Source: CALEMW01 sp964343835 (GTDB taxonomy: Bacteria > Krumholzibacteriota > Krumholzibacteriia > LZORAL124-64-63). From it: 64,000 nucleotides of DNA. This document shows positions 1 through 8,316 of the stretch, piece after piece. Location: positions 124,001-188,000 of the forward strand of contig CAYFKR010000004.1 of NCBI GenBank assembly GCA_964343835.1, in the 5' to 3' direction. The notes under the pieces were generated by a model. The model searched no databases. It was not told the origin of the DNA and saw only the letters and a program-made list of their open reading frames with translations. A program made the position numbers and the translations under genes. Each line of letters begins with the position of its first letter. The stretch's first letter is position 1.

Positions 1-492
1 GTGGACGCGGGTCGGATCCAGCCAGGGGGCGCTGGCCAGGGTGGTGCGGCGCGTGGCGTCGGAGTTGACCAGCAGGCCCGTCGCCGCCCGGTTCAGGTAC
101 CAGCGGTAGTAGGGGCGGCCGCGCCTCAGGGGGAAGTCGCTCTCGCGGCTGTAGAGGCGGATCGGGACCCCGGCCAGGGCGCCGGCCACGCCCGCGGCCT
201 TGAGGTCCTTCAGGCGGTTGCAGACCACGGCGGCCGGGCGCTCCCGGCGGAACAGGCGCCACAGGCGCAGGAGGGTCCAGGGCGCGGCGTCGAACCGGAT
301 GGGGACGGCGGCGGTCGGCAAACCCTCCGCGCGGGCGCGGGAGAGGAGCGGCGAGCCCGGGGGGGCGGCGACGCCGACCCGGCGCCCACGGTCGCGAAGC
401 CCGACGGCGGCGTCCAGCATCCAGGACTCGGCGCCTGCAAACATGCGCATCCCGTTGACGAACCAGAGGGTTGTGCGAACGTCCAGCGTCAC
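1..492 (-). CDS. Glycosyltransferase family 4-like protein, N-terminal part (3' end outside window)
   Basis: The minus strand is open from a GTG at 492 to the left edge, giving 164 residues without a stop. The start has a GGAG ribosome site about 8 bases upstream. The protein opens with WFVNGMRMFAGAESWMLDAA, followed by a GRRVGVAAPPGSPL segment and later VNSDATRRT, which matches the N-terminal Rossmann domain of GT4 glycosyltransferases (the glycine-rich acceptor loop and the end-of-domain VNS motif). The sugar-nucleotide-binding C-terminal domain lies beyond the window. It is transcribed divergently from korA. A role in glycan or lipopolysaccharide synthesis is inferred from family only; substrate unknown. 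Confidence 0.72.
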   Translation of the reverse strand, partial: MTLDVRTTLWFVNGMRMFAGAESWMLDAAVGLRDRGRRVGVAAPPGSPLLSRARAEGLPTAAVPIRFDAAPWTLLRLWRLFRRERPAAVVCNRLKDLKAAGVAGALAGVPIRLYSRESDFPLRRGRPYYRWYLNRAATGLLVNSDATRRTTLASAPWLDPTRVH

Positions 493-539
493 TCTGGGAA
501 CTCCATGTCCGACCGGGCGTTGGCCCGGCCCCGGTCATC

Positions 540-602
540 GCTCCGGAAACTCCGGAGCCGTCGTGATTTTCCGTTGAACCGCTCGAGTGGAGGTCTCACA
601 TT
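540..602 (+). promoter_or_regulatory. Divergent intergenic hairpin and candidate korA promoter
   Basis: An 8-bp inverted repeat with a 3-base loop (arms 540-547 and 551-558) lies between the glycosyltransferase and korA. Just downstream, TTGAAC at 574-579 is 17 bases from CACATT at 597-602, close to the TACATT -10 of the pyr promoter in this window. The promoter match is moderate; the hairpin could be an operator or cruciform. Confidence 0.35.
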
Positions 603-690
603 CCCCTTCAATGTCCTGCGCGGAGAGGGGTATTCGGACGCTCCGTCTCCTGTATCCGCGCTCACGGCCCACCACGCACGGAGGTGCCCG

Positions 691-2418
691 GTGCCTGCCA
701 ACGATCTGGTCGTCCGCATCGGCGGCGAGGGCGGCGAGGGAGTTCTCTCCCTCGGCGAGATCCTGACCAAGGCCGTCGCCCGCGGCGGACTCAACATCCA
801 CTCCTTCCGGACCTTCCCGGCCGAGATCCGCGGCGGACTCTGCATGTTCCAGCTGCGCGGCGCCAGCGGTCCGGCCCGCTCCCTGAAGCAGCAGGTGGAC
901 GTGCTGCTGGCCTTCAATCAGGAAGCGTACGACGCCTACGCCGCCAACATCAAGGAGGACGGGCTGCTGCTCTACGATCCCGCCCTCTGCACCCCCGGCG
1001 ACGACCTGGGCGACCGCCAGCGCGCCGAGCTTCCCCTGGAGGCCATCTCCCTGGCCGAGACGGAGAACAAGCGCGGCAAGAACATGGTCGGCCTGGGCGC
1101 CCTGCTCACCTTCTTCGACGTGCCGGTGGAGTACGGGGAGAAGCTGTGCCAGGAGACCTTCGGGAGCAAGGGCGCCGACGTGGTCGGGGCCAACGTGAAG
1201 TGCGTGCGCGCAGGCTACCGCCATGCGCAGGAGCACTTCAGGGCCCACCGGCGGGAGTTCGACCGCCACCCCGACCGCAACCAGATCATCCTGACCGGCA
1301 ACGAGGCCGTGGCCCTGGGCGCCCTGGCGGCGAAGATCGATTACATCGGCGGCTACCCCATCACGCCGGCCACGCCCATCTTCGAGTACCTGTGCAAGGA
1401 GCTGCCCCGATTCGGCGGCACGGCCATCCAGCTGGAGGACGAGATCGCGTCGCTGGCCAGCTGCATCGGCGCTTCGTACGCGGGCAAGCGCGTGATGACC
1501 GCCACCAGCGGCCCCGGCCTGGCCCTCATGAGCGAGACCCTCAACCTCGCGGCCATGACCGAGCTGCCCCTGGTGATCTGCAACGTCATGCGCGGCGGTC
1601 CAAGCACGGGCCTGCCCACCAAGACCGAGCAGTCGGACCTGAAGTTCGCCATCTACGGCACCCACGGCGAGTCGCCGCGGTGCATCATGGCGCCGGTGAA
1701 CATCGAGGACGCCTTCTACCAGACGGTGCGCGCATTCAAGATCGCCGAGCGCTACCAGATGCCGGTGATCATCCTGACGGACCAGGCCATGGCCTACTCC
1801 AGCATGAACATCGACATGCCGGATCTCTCGGTCCTTGAGCAGGGGTACCGCGAGGAACCGGCGGCCGATGCGGTGAAGGAGACCTTCGACCGCTTCGCCG
1901 TGACGGAGAACGGCGTGTCGCCCATCCCCACGCCCGGTGTGCACGACCTGCCCTACATGGGCACGGGCCTGGAGCACAACCCGCACGGCGATCCGAACTA
2001 CACGCCCGAGAACCACCTGCTGATGACCGAGAAGCGCATGCGCAAGCTGCAGGTGCTCGGCAGCAAGATCACCCCCGAGGCCGCGGAGGAGATCCCGGTG
2101 GAGGGGGCCGAGATCGGCGTGATCGGCTGGGGCAGCACCCACGGCGCCATCACCGAGGCCATCGAGCAGGTGTACGAGGAGACGGGCGTGCGGATCTCCC
2201 AGTTCCACCCCCGCATCCTGTCGCCCCTGCGCGAGTGGAAGGTGCGGCAGTACCTGGGTCCGCTGCGCAAGGTGATCATCCCGGAGGAGAACTACACGGG
2301 CCAGTTCGCCCACTTCCTCAAGGCCAAGTTCAACATCCGTCCGGTCGAGGTGCACAAGTGCTCGGGCATCCCGTTCACGAGCGAGGAACTGGTGGCCGCG
2401 TTCAAGGAGGCGCTGTGA
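691..2418 (+). CDS. korA: 2-oxoacid:ferredoxin oxidoreductase, fused gamma-alpha subunit
   Basis: Catalyses, with the beta subunit, CoA- and TPP-dependent oxidative decarboxylation of a 2-oxoacid (probably 2-oxoglutarate) with reduction of ferredoxin; cytoplasmic. The GTG start at 691 has a GGAGG site 6 bases upstream; in-frame sequence further upstream looks non-coding. Residues 1-180 are the gamma domain (VRIGGEGGEGVLSLGEIL, then FPAEIRGGL), and from about 195 the alpha domain follows (GNEAVALGALAAKIDYIGGY, PITPATPIFEYL, TSGPGLALMSE). At 575 aa it has the usual length for a KorA gamma-alpha fusion. It overlaps korB by one base (TGATG), so the two are co-translated. Substrate choice between 2-oxoglutarate and other oxoacids cannot be settled from sequence alone. 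Confidence 0.9.
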   Translation: MPANDLVVRIGGEGGEGVLSLGEILTKAVARGGLNIHSFRTFPAEIRGGLCMFQLRGASGPARSLKQQVDVLLAFNQEAYDAYAANIKEDGLLLYDPALCTPGDDLGDRQRAELPLEAISLAETENKRGKNMVGLGALLTFFDVPVEYGEKLCQETFGSKGADVVGANVKCVRAGYRHAQEHFRAHRREFDRHPDRNQIILTGNEAVALGALAAKIDYIGGYPITPATPIFEYLCKELPRFGGTAIQLEDEIASLASCIGASYAGKRVMTATSGPGLALMSETLNLAAMTELPLVICNVMRGGPSTGLPTKTEQSDLKFAIYGTHGESPRCIMAPVNIEDAFYQTVRAFKIAERYQMPVIILTDQAMAYSSMNIDMPDLSVLEQGYREEPAADAVKETFDRFAVTENGVSPIPTPGVHDLPYMGTGLEHNPHGDPNYTPENHLLMTEKRMRKLQVLGSKITPEAAEEIPVEGAEIGVIGWGSTHGAITEAIEQVYEETGVRISQFHPRILSPLREWKVRQYLGPLRKVIIPEENYTGQFAHFLKAKFNIRPVEVHKCSGIPFTSEELVAAFKEAL

Positions 2419-3257
2419 TGGAACGGACCGTCAAGGACTTCAAGTCGGACCTGCGTCCCGTGTGGTGCCCCGGCTGCGGCGACTACGGCGTGCTCAACCC
2501 GTTCCTGCAGGCGCTGGTGGTCACGGGGAAGGACCCCAAGAACACGGTGATCGTCTCGGGCATCGGTTGCTCGGGCCGCTTTCCGTACTTCTGCAGCACG
2601 TACGGCTTCCACGGCGTGCACGGCCGCTCGGTGCCCACGGCCCTGGGCATGAAGGCCGCGGCGCCGGAGCTGGACGTGTTCTGCGTGGGCGGCGACGGCG
2701 ACGGCCTGGGCATCGGTGGCGGCCATCTGCCCCACGCGGCCCGCAAGAACCCGGACATGACCTACATCCTGATCAACAACAACATCTACGGCCTGACCAA
2801 GGGGCAGTCGTCGCCCACGTCGCCCATCGCCATGACGAGCAAGACGGCGCCCTTCGGCAACGTGGAGGACCCCCTGAACCCGGTGGAGATGCTGCTGGCG
2901 TACGACACCTCGTTCATCGGCGTGGGGTACTCGGGAAAGCCGAAGATGCTGAAGGAGATCTTCGTGCAGGCCATCGAACACCGCGGCTTCAGCGTGGTCC
3001 TGGTCCACTCGCCCTGCGTGAGCTTCAACAAGGAGATCACCGGCGACGTGATGAGCTCCATGTTCGCGGAGCTCCCGGAGGACCACGACGCGGCCGACAA
3101 GCGCCAGGCGTACGACTACGCCATGGACGCCGCCCGCATGTGGACGGGGGTGCTGTACCGGCAGGAACGGCCGGCCCTCCAGGACCGCGTGGAGGACCAG
3201 AGGGAACGGGCAGGAAGCTACGGGAGCCTCGAGGAACTGCTCGAGCAGTACACGTAG
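2418..3257 (+). CDS. korB: 2-oxoacid:ferredoxin oxidoreductase, beta subunit
   Basis: TPP-binding partner of KorA, 279 aa. CPGCGDYGVL near residue 18 supplies cysteines that in this family help ligate a 4Fe-4S cluster. GGDGDGLGIGGGH is the TPP/Mg pyrophosphate motif, followed by NNNIYGLTKGQSSPTS, the signature of the KorB/PorB family. The start codon overlaps the korA stop. Together the pair points to a ferredoxin-dependent TCA-cycle step or a reductive TCA capacity. A strong hairpin follows the stop at 3272-3305, making korAB a two-gene operon. Confidence 0.92.
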   Translation: MERTVKDFKSDLRPVWCPGCGDYGVLNPFLQALVVTGKDPKNTVIVSGIGCSGRFPYFCSTYGFHGVHGRSVPTALGMKAAAPELDVFCVGGDGDGLGIGGGHLPHAARKNPDMTYILINNNIYGLTKGQSSPTSPIAMTSKTAPFGNVEDPLNPVEMLLAYDTSFIGVGYSGKPKMLKEIFVQAIEHRGFSVVLVHSPCVSFNKEITGDVMSSMFAELPEDHDAADKRQAYDYAMDAARMWTGVLYRQERPALQDRVEDQRERAGSYGSLEELLEQYT

Positions 3258-3271
3258 GCGGCCCGGTCGCA

Positions 3272-3305
3272 ACGACGCCCGGCCCCCTCGGGAGCCGGGC
3301 GTCGT
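3272..3305 (+). terminator. Hairpin terminator after korAB
   Basis: Perfect 12-bp inverted repeat (3272-3283 with 3294-3305) 14 bases after the korB stop, followed by CGCGTCTTG rather than a U tract. Position supports termination; the weak U run makes strength uncertain. Confidence 0.6.
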
Positions 3306-3311
3306 CGCGTC

Positions 3312-3340
3312 TTGTGGAACTCGTGCGGGGCGCATAGACT
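3312..3340 (+). promoter_or_regulatory. Promoter for dus
   Basis: TTGTGG at 3312-3317 and TAGACT at 3335-3340 are separated by exactly 17 bases, and the start codon follows 32 bases later. The TAG-type -10 matches other promoters in this window. Confidence 0.55.
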
Positions 3341-3371
3341 TGGATCCCTGACCCGAAACCCCGGAGGCCCC

Positions 3372-4463
3372 ATGCTGGAGCGCAAGCCCGTCCGCATCGA
3401 TCCCCGCGTCGCCTGGTTCGCCGACGTGCGTGCCGTGCTGTCGCCCATGGCGGGGGTCACCGACCGGGCCTTCCGGGACGTGTGCCGGCCCTTCGGGGCC
3501 GACCTGGCCTTCTGCGAGTTCACCGCGGCCAAGGGCCTGACCTACGAGAACGAGCAGACCTGGAAGCTCATCGACACCGCCGGCGAGGCGGATCGGGTGG
3601 GCGTGCAGATCTTCGGCAGCGACCCCGACTCCATGGCCGGCGCCGCCAGGATGATGGCCGAGGTGCGGGCCGACGTGCTGGACATCAACTTCGGCTGTCC
3701 CGCCAAGAAGGTGGTCAAGAAGTGCGGCGGCAGCGCCCTGCTTGCCGACGTGCCCCTGCTCGAGGAGATCACGCGGGCCGTGGTCGCCGACAGCCCCCTG
3801 CCCGTCACCGCCAAGATCCGCACGGGCTGGGACCTCGAGTCGGTCAACTACCGCGAGGTGGGCGCCGTGCTCCAGGAGGCCGGCTGTTGCTGGGTGACCC
3901 TCCACGGCCGCACGCGCTCCCAGAAGTTCACCGGCCACGCGGACTGGGACACCATCGCCGACCTGGTCGACGTCATGGACATCCCGGTGATCGGCAACGG
4001 CGACGTGGTCGACGGCGCCTCCTGCGCCGAGATCGTCGGCCGCACCCGCTGCCACGCCGTGATGGTGGGGCGCGGAGCCATCGGCAACCCGTGGCTCTTC
4101 CGCGAGATGGCCGCCGTCGACGGCGGGGCCCCGTTCGTCCCGCCCACCCTGGGCGAGGTCTTCGACGTGGTGGCGGAGCACATCGCCGCCGCGGGCCGGG
4201 TGCGGGGCGACCGCCACGGGTCGCATCTGGTCCGCAAGCACGTGGTGCGCTACTTCCGGGCGTTCCCCGGCGCGGCAGTCATGCGTCGGCGCCTCTTCGC
4301 CGTGGAGACGAGCGGAGAGATGCTGCAGGTGCTGGCGGAGCTGCGCGACGAGGCGGACCTGGAACAGGTCGTGGGGGCCGAGGCCGAAGTCCGGCCGGAC
4401 GAGCACGTCCAGGACGCCGAGCCGGGCCTGGCCTGCGGCCTGGAGACGGAGGAGGGATCGTGA
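3372..4463 (+). CDS. dus: tRNA-dihydrouridine synthase (DusB-like)
   Basis: FMN enzyme that reduces specific uridines in the tRNA D-loop using NADPH. The 363-aa protein carries SPMAGVTDRAFRDV at the N terminus, DINFGCPAKKVVKKCGGSAL around residue 110 with the catalytic Cys in the GCP motif, KIRTGWD, TLHGRTRSQ, VIGNGDVVD and MVGRGAIGNPWLF, the standard order of the TIM-barrel Dus fold. The ATG at 3372 follows a GGAGG site. The last 25 residues are acidic and look like a lineage-specific tail. It overlaps the next lipoprotein gene by one base. DusB is the closest subgroup by motif pattern. Confidence 0.9.
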   Translation: MLERKPVRIDPRVAWFADVRAVLSPMAGVTDRAFRDVCRPFGADLAFCEFTAAKGLTYENEQTWKLIDTAGEADRVGVQIFGSDPDSMAGAARMMAEVRADVLDINFGCPAKKVVKKCGGSALLADVPLLEEITRAVVADSPLPVTAKIRTGWDLESVNYREVGAVLQEAGCCWVTLHGRTRSQKFTGHADWDTIADLVDVMDIPVIGNGDVVDGASCAEIVGRTRCHAVMVGRGAIGNPWLFREMAAVDGGAPFVPPTLGEVFDVVAEHIAAAGRVRGDRHGSHLVRKHVVRYFRAFPGAAVMRRRLFAVETSGEMLQVLAELRDEADLEQVVGAEAEVRPDEHVQDAEPGLACGLETEEGS

Positions 4464-5233
4464 TGCGCCGGATCGCCGTGACCATGCTGTTGCTCGTCGC
4501 GGTGACGGGCTGCTCCCGCCACCAGTGGAACCGCAGCGAGCGCCTGGATGCGATGCGTGAACTGGAGTCGTACACCCTGGTCCACGCCGTGAGCGAGGGG
4601 GAGACCCTGCGCACCATCGCCGACCGCTACTACGGGGATCCGGAACGGGCCGGCGCCATCGCCCGGGACAACGGTCTGGCGGACCCGGACCGCATCGCGC
4701 CGGGGCTGGAGCTGACCCTCCTGTTCACCGAGGAGGAATGGCTGGAGGCGGAGGACCGCCGCAGCGCCCTGCTGCTGTACAACGACGGCGTGGCCGCCAT
4801 GCGCGCCGGCCGGATGCCGGCGGCCGAGGAGGCCTTCCACCAGGCCCTGGCCATGGATCCGGGCCTGACCGACGCCCAGTACAACCTGGCCATCGTGTGG
4901 ATGCGGCGCGGCCGCAACGAGGACGCCGAGGCCATGCTGCGCCCCCTGGCCGACCGCTCCGACGCCGACGTCGACGTGCTGCTGGCGTGGGGACAGTCGC
5001 TCTTCTACCAGGCCCGCTTCGTCGAGGCGGTGACGGCCTTCGACAGGGTCCTGGCGGCGGCCCCCGATCACGCCGAAGCCGCCTTCTCCCGGGCCAGCGC
5101 CCTGGGGGAGGACGGCCGGACGGCCGAGGCCGAGCGGGCCTGGGAGGCGTTCCTCGCCCGTCACCCCTCGGGAAGGCTGGCGGATCGGGCCCGCGACGCC
5201 CTCCATCGGCTCAGGAACCCCGACGGGCCTTGA
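4463..5233 (+). CDS. LysM and TPR lipoprotein
   Basis: A 256-aa predicted lipoprotein. The signal peptide ends in AVTGC, a lipobox, with the Cys near residue 15. Residues about 40-80 form a LysM-like module (HAVSEGETLRTIADRYYGD ... LADPDRIAPGLEL), which usually binds peptidoglycan. Residues 95-245 form TPR repeats (EEAFHQALAMDPGLTDAQYN and two further copies). Likely anchored in the outer or inner membrane facing the periplasm as a scaffold for envelope proteins. The start overlaps the dus stop, so it is co-expressed with dus. Its stop codon overlaps the -35 box of the pyr promoter. Exact role unknown. Confidence 0.75.
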   Translation: MRRIAVTMLLLVAVTGCSRHQWNRSERLDAMRELESYTLVHAVSEGETLRTIADRYYGDPERAGAIARDNGLADPDRIAPGLELTLLFTEEEWLEAEDRRSALLLYNDGVAAMRAGRMPAAEEAFHQALAMDPGLTDAQYNLAIVWMRRGRNEDAEAMLRPLADRSDADVDVLLAWGQSLFYQARFVEAVTAFDRVLAAAPDHAEAAFSRASALGEDGRTAEAERAWEAFLARHPSGRLADRARDALHRLRNPDGP

Positions 5234-5258
5234 TCCCGGCCCTCCGTCCTGCTACATT
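5230..5258 (+). promoter_or_regulatory. Promoter of the pyr operon
   Basis: TTGATC (5230-5235) overlaps the stop codon of the preceding lipoprotein gene; 17 bases later comes TACATT (5253-5258), preceded directly by TGC, an extended -10. Transcription should start near 5265, about 130 bases before pyrR, placing the PyrR-binding RNA at the very start of the transcript. Confidence 0.65.
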
Positions 5259-5281
5259 TCCCCGTGGCATCACACCCCTGT

Positions 5282-5313
5282 CCTTTTAATGCGGCCCCGA
5301 GAGGCCCAAAAGG
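5282..5313 (+). promoter_or_regulatory. PyrR-binding RNA element (anti-antiterminator)
   Basis: The leader RNA folds as CCUUUU (5282-5287) paired with AAAAGG (5308-5313), a purine-bearing internal bulge, then GGCC (5293-5296) paired with GGCC (5303-5306) closing a CCGAGA hexaloop. The lower stem, asymmetric bulge and CNGAGAGG loop are the hallmarks of the RNA hairpin bound by UMP- or UTP-loaded PyrR in Bacillus, Thermus and actinobacteria. It sits between the pyr promoter and an intrinsic terminator, the expected place for attenuation. Confidence 0.8.
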
Positions 5314-5334
5314 AGGCGGTCACGGAAGAACCCA

Positions 5335-5366
5335 GGCATGAGCGCGTACCGCGCCGTGCCTTTTTT
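5335..5366 (+). terminator. Intrinsic terminator of the pyr attenuator
   Basis: GGCATG, bulged A and GCGCG (5335-5346) pair through a TAC loop with CGCGC and CGTGCC (5350-5360), giving 11 base pairs followed directly by six T (5361-5366). It lies between the PyrR hairpin and pyrR, so when PyrR holds the upstream hairpin this terminator can form and stop transcription of the operon. Confidence 0.82.
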
Positions 5367-5397
5367 CGTGCCCGGCCTCCGCGCAAGGAGCTCCAGC

Positions 5398-5949
5398 ATG
5401 ACCTTCCTCGAGAAGACCGTCATCATGGACGGCAGCGAGATGCGCCGCGCCCTGCGGCGCGTGGCCCACGAGATCGTGGAGGCCAACAAGGGCACCGACG
5501 ACCTGGTGCTGCTCGGCGTGCAGCGTCGCGGCGTGCCCCTGGCCCGGATGATCGCCGAGTCCATCCAGCGCTTCGAGGAGGTCGAGGTGCCCATGGGCGC
5601 CATCGACATCACCTTCTACCGCGACGACCTCTCGACCATCGGGCCGGCCCCGCGGGTCTCCAGCACGGAGATGCCCATGGACGTGACCGGCAAGGAGGTC
5701 ATCCTGGTGGACGACGTGCTCTACACCGGCCGCACCGTGCGCGCCGCCCTGGACGCCATCATGGAGTGGGGGCGTCCCAAGGCCATCCGCCTGGCGGTAC
5801 TGGTGGATCGCGGGCACCGCGAACTGCCCATCCGGCCGGACTTCGTGGGCAAGAACGTGCCCACGTCCCACCGCGAGATCATCAAGGTGAAGGTGCAGGA
5901 CTTCGACGACACCGAGGAAGTGGTGGTCGGGGAGGTGCAGGACGCATGA
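5398..5949 (+). CDS. pyrR: Bifunctional pyr operon RNA-binding attenuator / uracil phosphoribosyltransferase
   Basis: 183-aa PyrR. It contains the PRPP-binding motif VILVDDVLYTGRTVRAALD, the N-terminal LLGVQRRGVPLA segment and the basic DRGHRELPIRPDFVGKNVPT stretch typical of PyrR. It binds the leader RNA when uridine nucleotides are plentiful and may also form UMP from uracil and PRPP. The start is placed at 5398 (AAGGAG 8 bases upstream); an earlier in-frame ATG at 5338 lies inside the terminator hairpin and is rejected. The stop overlaps pyrB by four bases (ATGA). It heads its own operon and so is autoregulated. Confidence 0.95.
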   Translation: MTFLEKTVIMDGSEMRRALRRVAHEIVEANKGTDDLVLLGVQRRGVPLARMIAESIQRFEEVEVPMGAIDITFYRDDLSTIGPAPRVSSTEMPMDVTGKEVILVDDVLYTGRTVRAALDAIMEWGRPKAIRLAVLVDRGHRELPIRPDFVGKNVPTSHREIIKVKVQDFDDTEEVVVGEVQDA

Positions 5950-6890
5950 GCCTGGATCGCAAGGACCTGATCGGACTGGAGGACCTGTCGCGCGAGGAGA
6001 TCCTGGAGATCCTCGACACGGCCGAGGCCTTCCGTTCGGTCTTCGACCGGCCGGTGCGCAACGTGCCCATCATGCGCGGCAAGACGGTCGTGAACCTGTT
6101 CTTCGAGCCGAGCACGCGCACCCGCATCAGCTTCGAGCTGGCGGAGAAGCGCCTGTCGGCGGACATCGTGAACTTCTCGGCCTCGAGCAGCAGCCTGAAG
6201 AAGGGCGAGACGCTGCGCGACACCGCCGAGAACATCGAGGCCATGAAGGTCGACATGATCGTCATGCGCCATTCGTCGCCCGGTGCCGCGGCCTACCTGA
6301 GCCGGGTGCTGAAGGCCTCGGTCATCAACGCCGGCGACGGTCCCCACGAGCATCCCACCCAGGGCCTGCTGGACATCATGACCATGCGGCAGCGGCTGGG
6401 GAACCTGGAGGGCAAGAAGGTCACCATCATCGGCGACATCAGCCACTCGCGGGTGGCCCGCTCCAACATCTACGGCCTGACCAAGCTGGGGGCGGAGGTC
6501 ACCGTGACCGGGCCGCCCACCATGGTGCCCGGCGCCATGGAGAAGCTCGGCGCCAAGGTGGAGCTGGACCTGAACAGGGCCGTGGCCGAGGCCGACTGCC
6601 TGAACATCCTGCGCATCCAGCTCGAGCGGCAGAGCCAGATGGTCTTCCCGAGCAACCGCGAGTACGCCCTGATGTACGGCATCAACGAGGACGTGCTGCG
6701 CCGCACCAAGCCCGAGTGCTTCGTCATGCACCCCGGCCCCATGAACCGCGACGTGGAGATCAGCTCCGACGTGGCCGACGGCCCGCGCCAGGTCATCCTG
6801 GAACAGGTGACCAACGGCGTGGCGGCGCGGATGGCCGTGATCTACCTCCTCTCGGGCGGCGACCCGGGCAACCTGGGCGCCGGCGAATAG
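5946..6890 (+). CDS. pyrB: Aspartate carbamoyltransferase, catalytic subunit
   Basis: Condenses carbamoyl phosphate with aspartate to carbamoyl aspartate, the committed step of pyrimidine synthesis. The 314-aa length is normal. FFEPSTRTRISFELA near residue 56 is the carbamoyl-phosphate site, SSSLKKGET supplies the mobile loop Lys, and HPTQGLLDI, GDISHSRVARSN and MHPGPMNRDVEI follow in the right order. No pyrI regulatory gene is adjacent, so it may act as a free trimer or with the dihydroorotase encoded next, as known for Aquifex-type enzymes. It overlaps pyrR by four bases. Confidence 0.95.
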   Translation: MSLDRKDLIGLEDLSREEILEILDTAEAFRSVFDRPVRNVPIMRGKTVVNLFFEPSTRTRISFELAEKRLSADIVNFSASSSSLKKGETLRDTAENIEAMKVDMIVMRHSSPGAAAYLSRVLKASVINAGDGPHEHPTQGLLDIMTMRQRLGNLEGKKVTIIGDISHSRVARSNIYGLTKLGAEVTVTGPPTMVPGAMEKLGAKVELDLNRAVAEADCLNILRIQLERQSQMVFPSNREYALMYGINEDVLRRTKPECFVMHPGPMNRDVEISSDVADGPRQVILEQVTNGVAARMAVIYLLSGGDPGNLGAGE

Positions 6891-6910
6891 CGGCGGGAAG
6901 GACGACGACG

Positions 6911-8227
6911 ATGGACTGGAACTGGAACAGGATCCCCGCCGAGTACCTGGTGACCAACGTCAAGCTGGCCCGGGACGGCAAGCTGTCCAAGCGCAAGGGC
7001 TTCATCCACGTGATGAAGGGCCGCGTGGAGGCCGTCGGCGTGGGCGAACCCAACCGCGAGGGCGTGCCCGTGCTGGACGGCGAGGGGCTGGTGTGCGCCC
7101 CCGGACTGGTGGACGTGCACGTGCACTTCCGCGAGCCGGGCCAGGAGGAGAAGGAGACCGTCGCCACCGGCGTGCGGGCCGCGGCCGCGGGCGGGTTCAC
7201 CTCGGTGGTGACCATGCCCAACACGGTGCCGCCCATCGACTCCGCGCCCATGGTGCGCTACCTGCTGGACCGCGCCGACGAGGCCGCCCTCTGCCGCGTG
7301 TTCCCCACCGCCGCCATCTCCAAGGGCCTGGGCGGCGAGACCCTCACCGAGTTCGGCGATCTGGTGCGCGCCGGCGCCGTGGGCTTCACCGACGACGGCA
7401 AGCCCGTGATGCACGGCAAGCTCATGCAGTTCGCCCTGCAGTACGCCAAGCAGCTGAACGTGCCGGTGACCTGCCACGCCGAGGACTGCACCCTCTCCGG
7501 CAAGGGCGTGATGCACGCCGGCTATTGGTCCACCAAGCTGGGCCTGTCGGGCATCCCGCGCCTGGCCGAGGACAGCATGATCTTCCGCGACGTGGAACTG
7601 GCCAAGGCCACCGGCGGCCACCTGCACGTGGCCCACGTGTCCACCGCCGGCGCCGTGGACATCATCCGCAGGGGCAAGGAGGAGGGCGTGAACGTGACCG
7701 CCGAGGTCACCCCGCACCACCTGTCGCTCGACCACTCCAACTGCGGCGAGTTCTCGCCCCACTTCAAGATGAACCCGCCCCTGCGCGAGGAGCGGGACAT
7801 CGAGGCCGTGACCCAGGGCCTGGTGGACGGCGTGCTGGACTGCGTGGCCACCGACCACGCGCCCCACACCGGCATGGAGAAGGAACTGATGTTCGACCAG
7901 GCGCCCTTCGGCGTCGTGGGACTGGAGACGGCCCTCGCGGTCTGTCATACTTACCTGGTCCGCGAGGGAAAGATGGATCTCGGGACCCTGATCGGGCGTA
8001 TGACCCGCTCGGCCGCCGAGTGCTACGGCCTGCCGTTCGGTCGGCTCGAGGAGGGCGTGGAGGCCGACTTCCTGCTCTTCGACCCCGAGGAGACCTGGAC
8101 CGTGGACGCCTCGAAGCTCTCCGGCAGGAGCCGCAACACCCCGTACGCGGGCGTGGAACTCTCGGGACGGGTGAAGGCCACCTTCCTGAAGGGCCGGCTC
8201 ACGTACCACGACAAGGCTGGATCCTGA
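6911..8227 (+). CDS. pyrC: Dihydroorotase
   Basis: Zinc amidohydrolase that cyclises carbamoyl aspartate to dihydroorotate. The 438-aa protein belongs to the long class I type. DVHVHFREPGQEEKET holds the first metal-binding HxH and the substrate Arg; further metal or substrate motifs are TCHAEDC, HVAHVST, VTPHHLSLDH and CVATDHAPHT. The start at 6911 follows GGAAGG and lies 20 bases after pyrB. Long class I enzymes beside pyrB often bind the transcarbamoylase directly; this is known for the family but only inferred here. Confidence 0.94.
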   Translation: MDWNWNRIPAEYLVTNVKLARDGKLSKRKGFIHVMKGRVEAVGVGEPNREGVPVLDGEGLVCAPGLVDVHVHFREPGQEEKETVATGVRAAAAGGFTSVVTMPNTVPPIDSAPMVRYLLDRADEAALCRVFPTAAISKGLGGETLTEFGDLVRAGAVGFTDDGKPVMHGKLMQFALQYAKQLNVPVTCHAEDCTLSGKGVMHAGYWSTKLGLSGIPRLAEDSMIFRDVELAKATGGHLHVAHVSTAGAVDIIRRGKEEGVNVTAEVTPHHLSLDHSNCGEFSPHFKMNPPLREERDIEAVTQGLVDGVLDCVATDHAPHTGMEKELMFDQAPFGVVGLETALAVCHTYLVREGKMDLGTLIGRMTRSAAECYGLPFGRLEEGVEADFLLFDPEETWTVDASKLSGRSRNTPYAGVELSGRVKATFLKGRLTYHDKAGS

Positions 8228-8248
8228 CGCAGGATCCCGATACGGCCG

Positions 8249-8275
8249 GGGACGCCCGCGAGGGGCGGGCGTCCC
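8249..8275 (+). terminator. Strong hairpin after pyrC
   Basis: Perfect 11-bp GC-rich inverted repeat (8249-8259 with 8265-8275, 5-base loop) between pyrC and the TPR lipoprotein. No U tract follows, so it may only attenuate transcription or act as an RNA-stability or processing element inside the operon. Confidence 0.45.
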
Positions 8276-8316
8276 GGCTCCGACGCAATCCCGCCCCTGG
8301 GATCGGAACGACGACC

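Noticed and set aside
535..2355. 606-aa antisense ORF opposite korA
   Set aside because: Composition is a His/Val/Gly/Leu shadow of the GC-rich korA frame; no motif, while the plus strand has clear KorA motifs.
2292..4406. 704-aa antisense ORF opposite korB and dus
   Set aside because: Crosses two well-supported plus-strand genes and a terminator; typical third-codon shadow.
5338..5397. Upstream ATG extension of PyrR, or a leader peptide
   Set aside because: The ATG lies inside the attenuator terminator stem; homologues begin near MTFLEKTVIMD at 5398 and the ribosome site fits that start.
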